A DNA stretch of 64,000 bases, taken from assembly GCF_026151205.1 (NCBI RefSeq), contig NC_087076.1, forward strand, positions 13,129,675 to 13,193,674, written 5' to 3'. This stretch comes from Bolinopsis microptera (taxonomy: Eukaryota; Ctenophora; Tentaculata; Lobata; Bolinopsidae). Every line of letters begins with the position of its first letter. Positions within the stretch are counted from its first letter, which is position 1. The notes under the pieces are model-generated. The model was given only the letters and a program-made list of their open reading frames with translations. It ran no database searches and was not told where the DNA came from. The position numbers and the translations under genes were made by a program. This document shows, piece by piece, positions 63,674-64,000 of the stretch.

Positions 63674-64000
63674 ATGCCACCACGGAAAAGGAAAATAGGA
63701 TTTAACCATGAGGCCGCTGAAATCATGCCGTCCGGGAACGTCATTCTCGAAGCAAAGGTACACTATAGTGAAATTGTAATCTATATTATTATATCCTATT
63801 CAAGAAATATTAGTGTGGATTTAAGTTAATCGTAAATTATCTTCAGCATTTTCATCGAATACAATTACACGTCACCAAACTCAATTCTAAGTCAATAACA
63901 TTGCCATGCTCCGGCAGGTTCTCTGTGAGTCACTTGCAAAAATGCATATTTCATGGAAGGGGTGCAATAAGGGAAAGTTTAAAGTTGTAGAAGTTACTGA
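63674..64000 (+). CDS. First exons of an unidentified gene, cut by the window edge
   Basis: Exon 1 is 63674-63757 (MPPRKRKIGFNHEAAEIMPS, then GNVILEAK), ending AAG|GTACAC. Exon 2 starts at 63918 after CCGGCAG in phase (VLCESLAKMHISWKGCNKG ...) and stays open to 64000. A basic N-terminal PRKRK may be a nuclear signal. No family recognised. Confidence 0.5.

Overview
Origin. The window reads as nuclear DNA of a multicellular animal. It carries a FANCI gene with many short exons and GT-AG introns, several animal-type transposon families and long low-complexity tracts. A non-vertebrate animal (cnidarian-like, for example) fits the AT-rich base composition, the DNA polymerase B element and the Transib/RAG1-like fragment, but the sequence alone does not fix the species. 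No rRNA, tRNA or CRISPR array was seen.

Layout. 1-2894: a ~365 bp satellite, interrupted by a 675 bp MITE with an 8 bp target duplication. 2980-23913: fourteen exons of FANCI (Fanconi anaemia ID complex) on the minus strand. Every splice phase I could check joins correctly, although two introns are swollen by repeats: 3183-11654 is an 8.5 kb nested transposon stack bounded by poly-G/poly-C, and 14674-23152 holds two intronless, tandemly duplicated NERD-nuclease/SF1-helicase genes. 24363-24728: a non-LTR retrotransposon tail.

25436-45715: a complex tandem array of units encoding very small proteins. These are a ~30 aa leader-like ORF, a lysine-rich ORF with a variable 10-residue repeat, a ~100 aa tail-anchored protein and a 75 aa spliced single-pass membrane protein. 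Two mobile elements sit inside the array and can be delimited exactly against uninterrupted copies. One is a 9.7 kb element with ~430 bp terminal inverted repeats carrying a complete type-B DNA polymerase and a C2H2/acidic-tail protein (27844-37529). The other is a 1.4 kb foldback with poly-G/poly-C ends in a TTAA site (43726-45103).

45716-64000: a mosaic of repeated segments and gene fragments. It includes a helicase-like piece, a MULE transposase piece, a restriction-like-endonuclease LINE tail with a repeated 3' region, a broken copy of the foldback, another poly-G/poly-C element (56057-58924, target duplication GATATT), a Transib/RAG1-like fragment near 60.3-60.9 kb, a spliced Ser/Thr/Pro-repeat gene (61820-62866) and the first exons of an unidentified gene running off the right edge.

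How it fits together. FANCI is the only recognisable conserved cellular gene. Most of the rest is mobile DNA or tandemly amplified small genes. The recurring theme is transposons whose 5' ends are runs of G and whose 3' ends are runs of C, with sharply defined but differing target duplications. The most distinctive single object is the compact polymerase-encoding TIR element.
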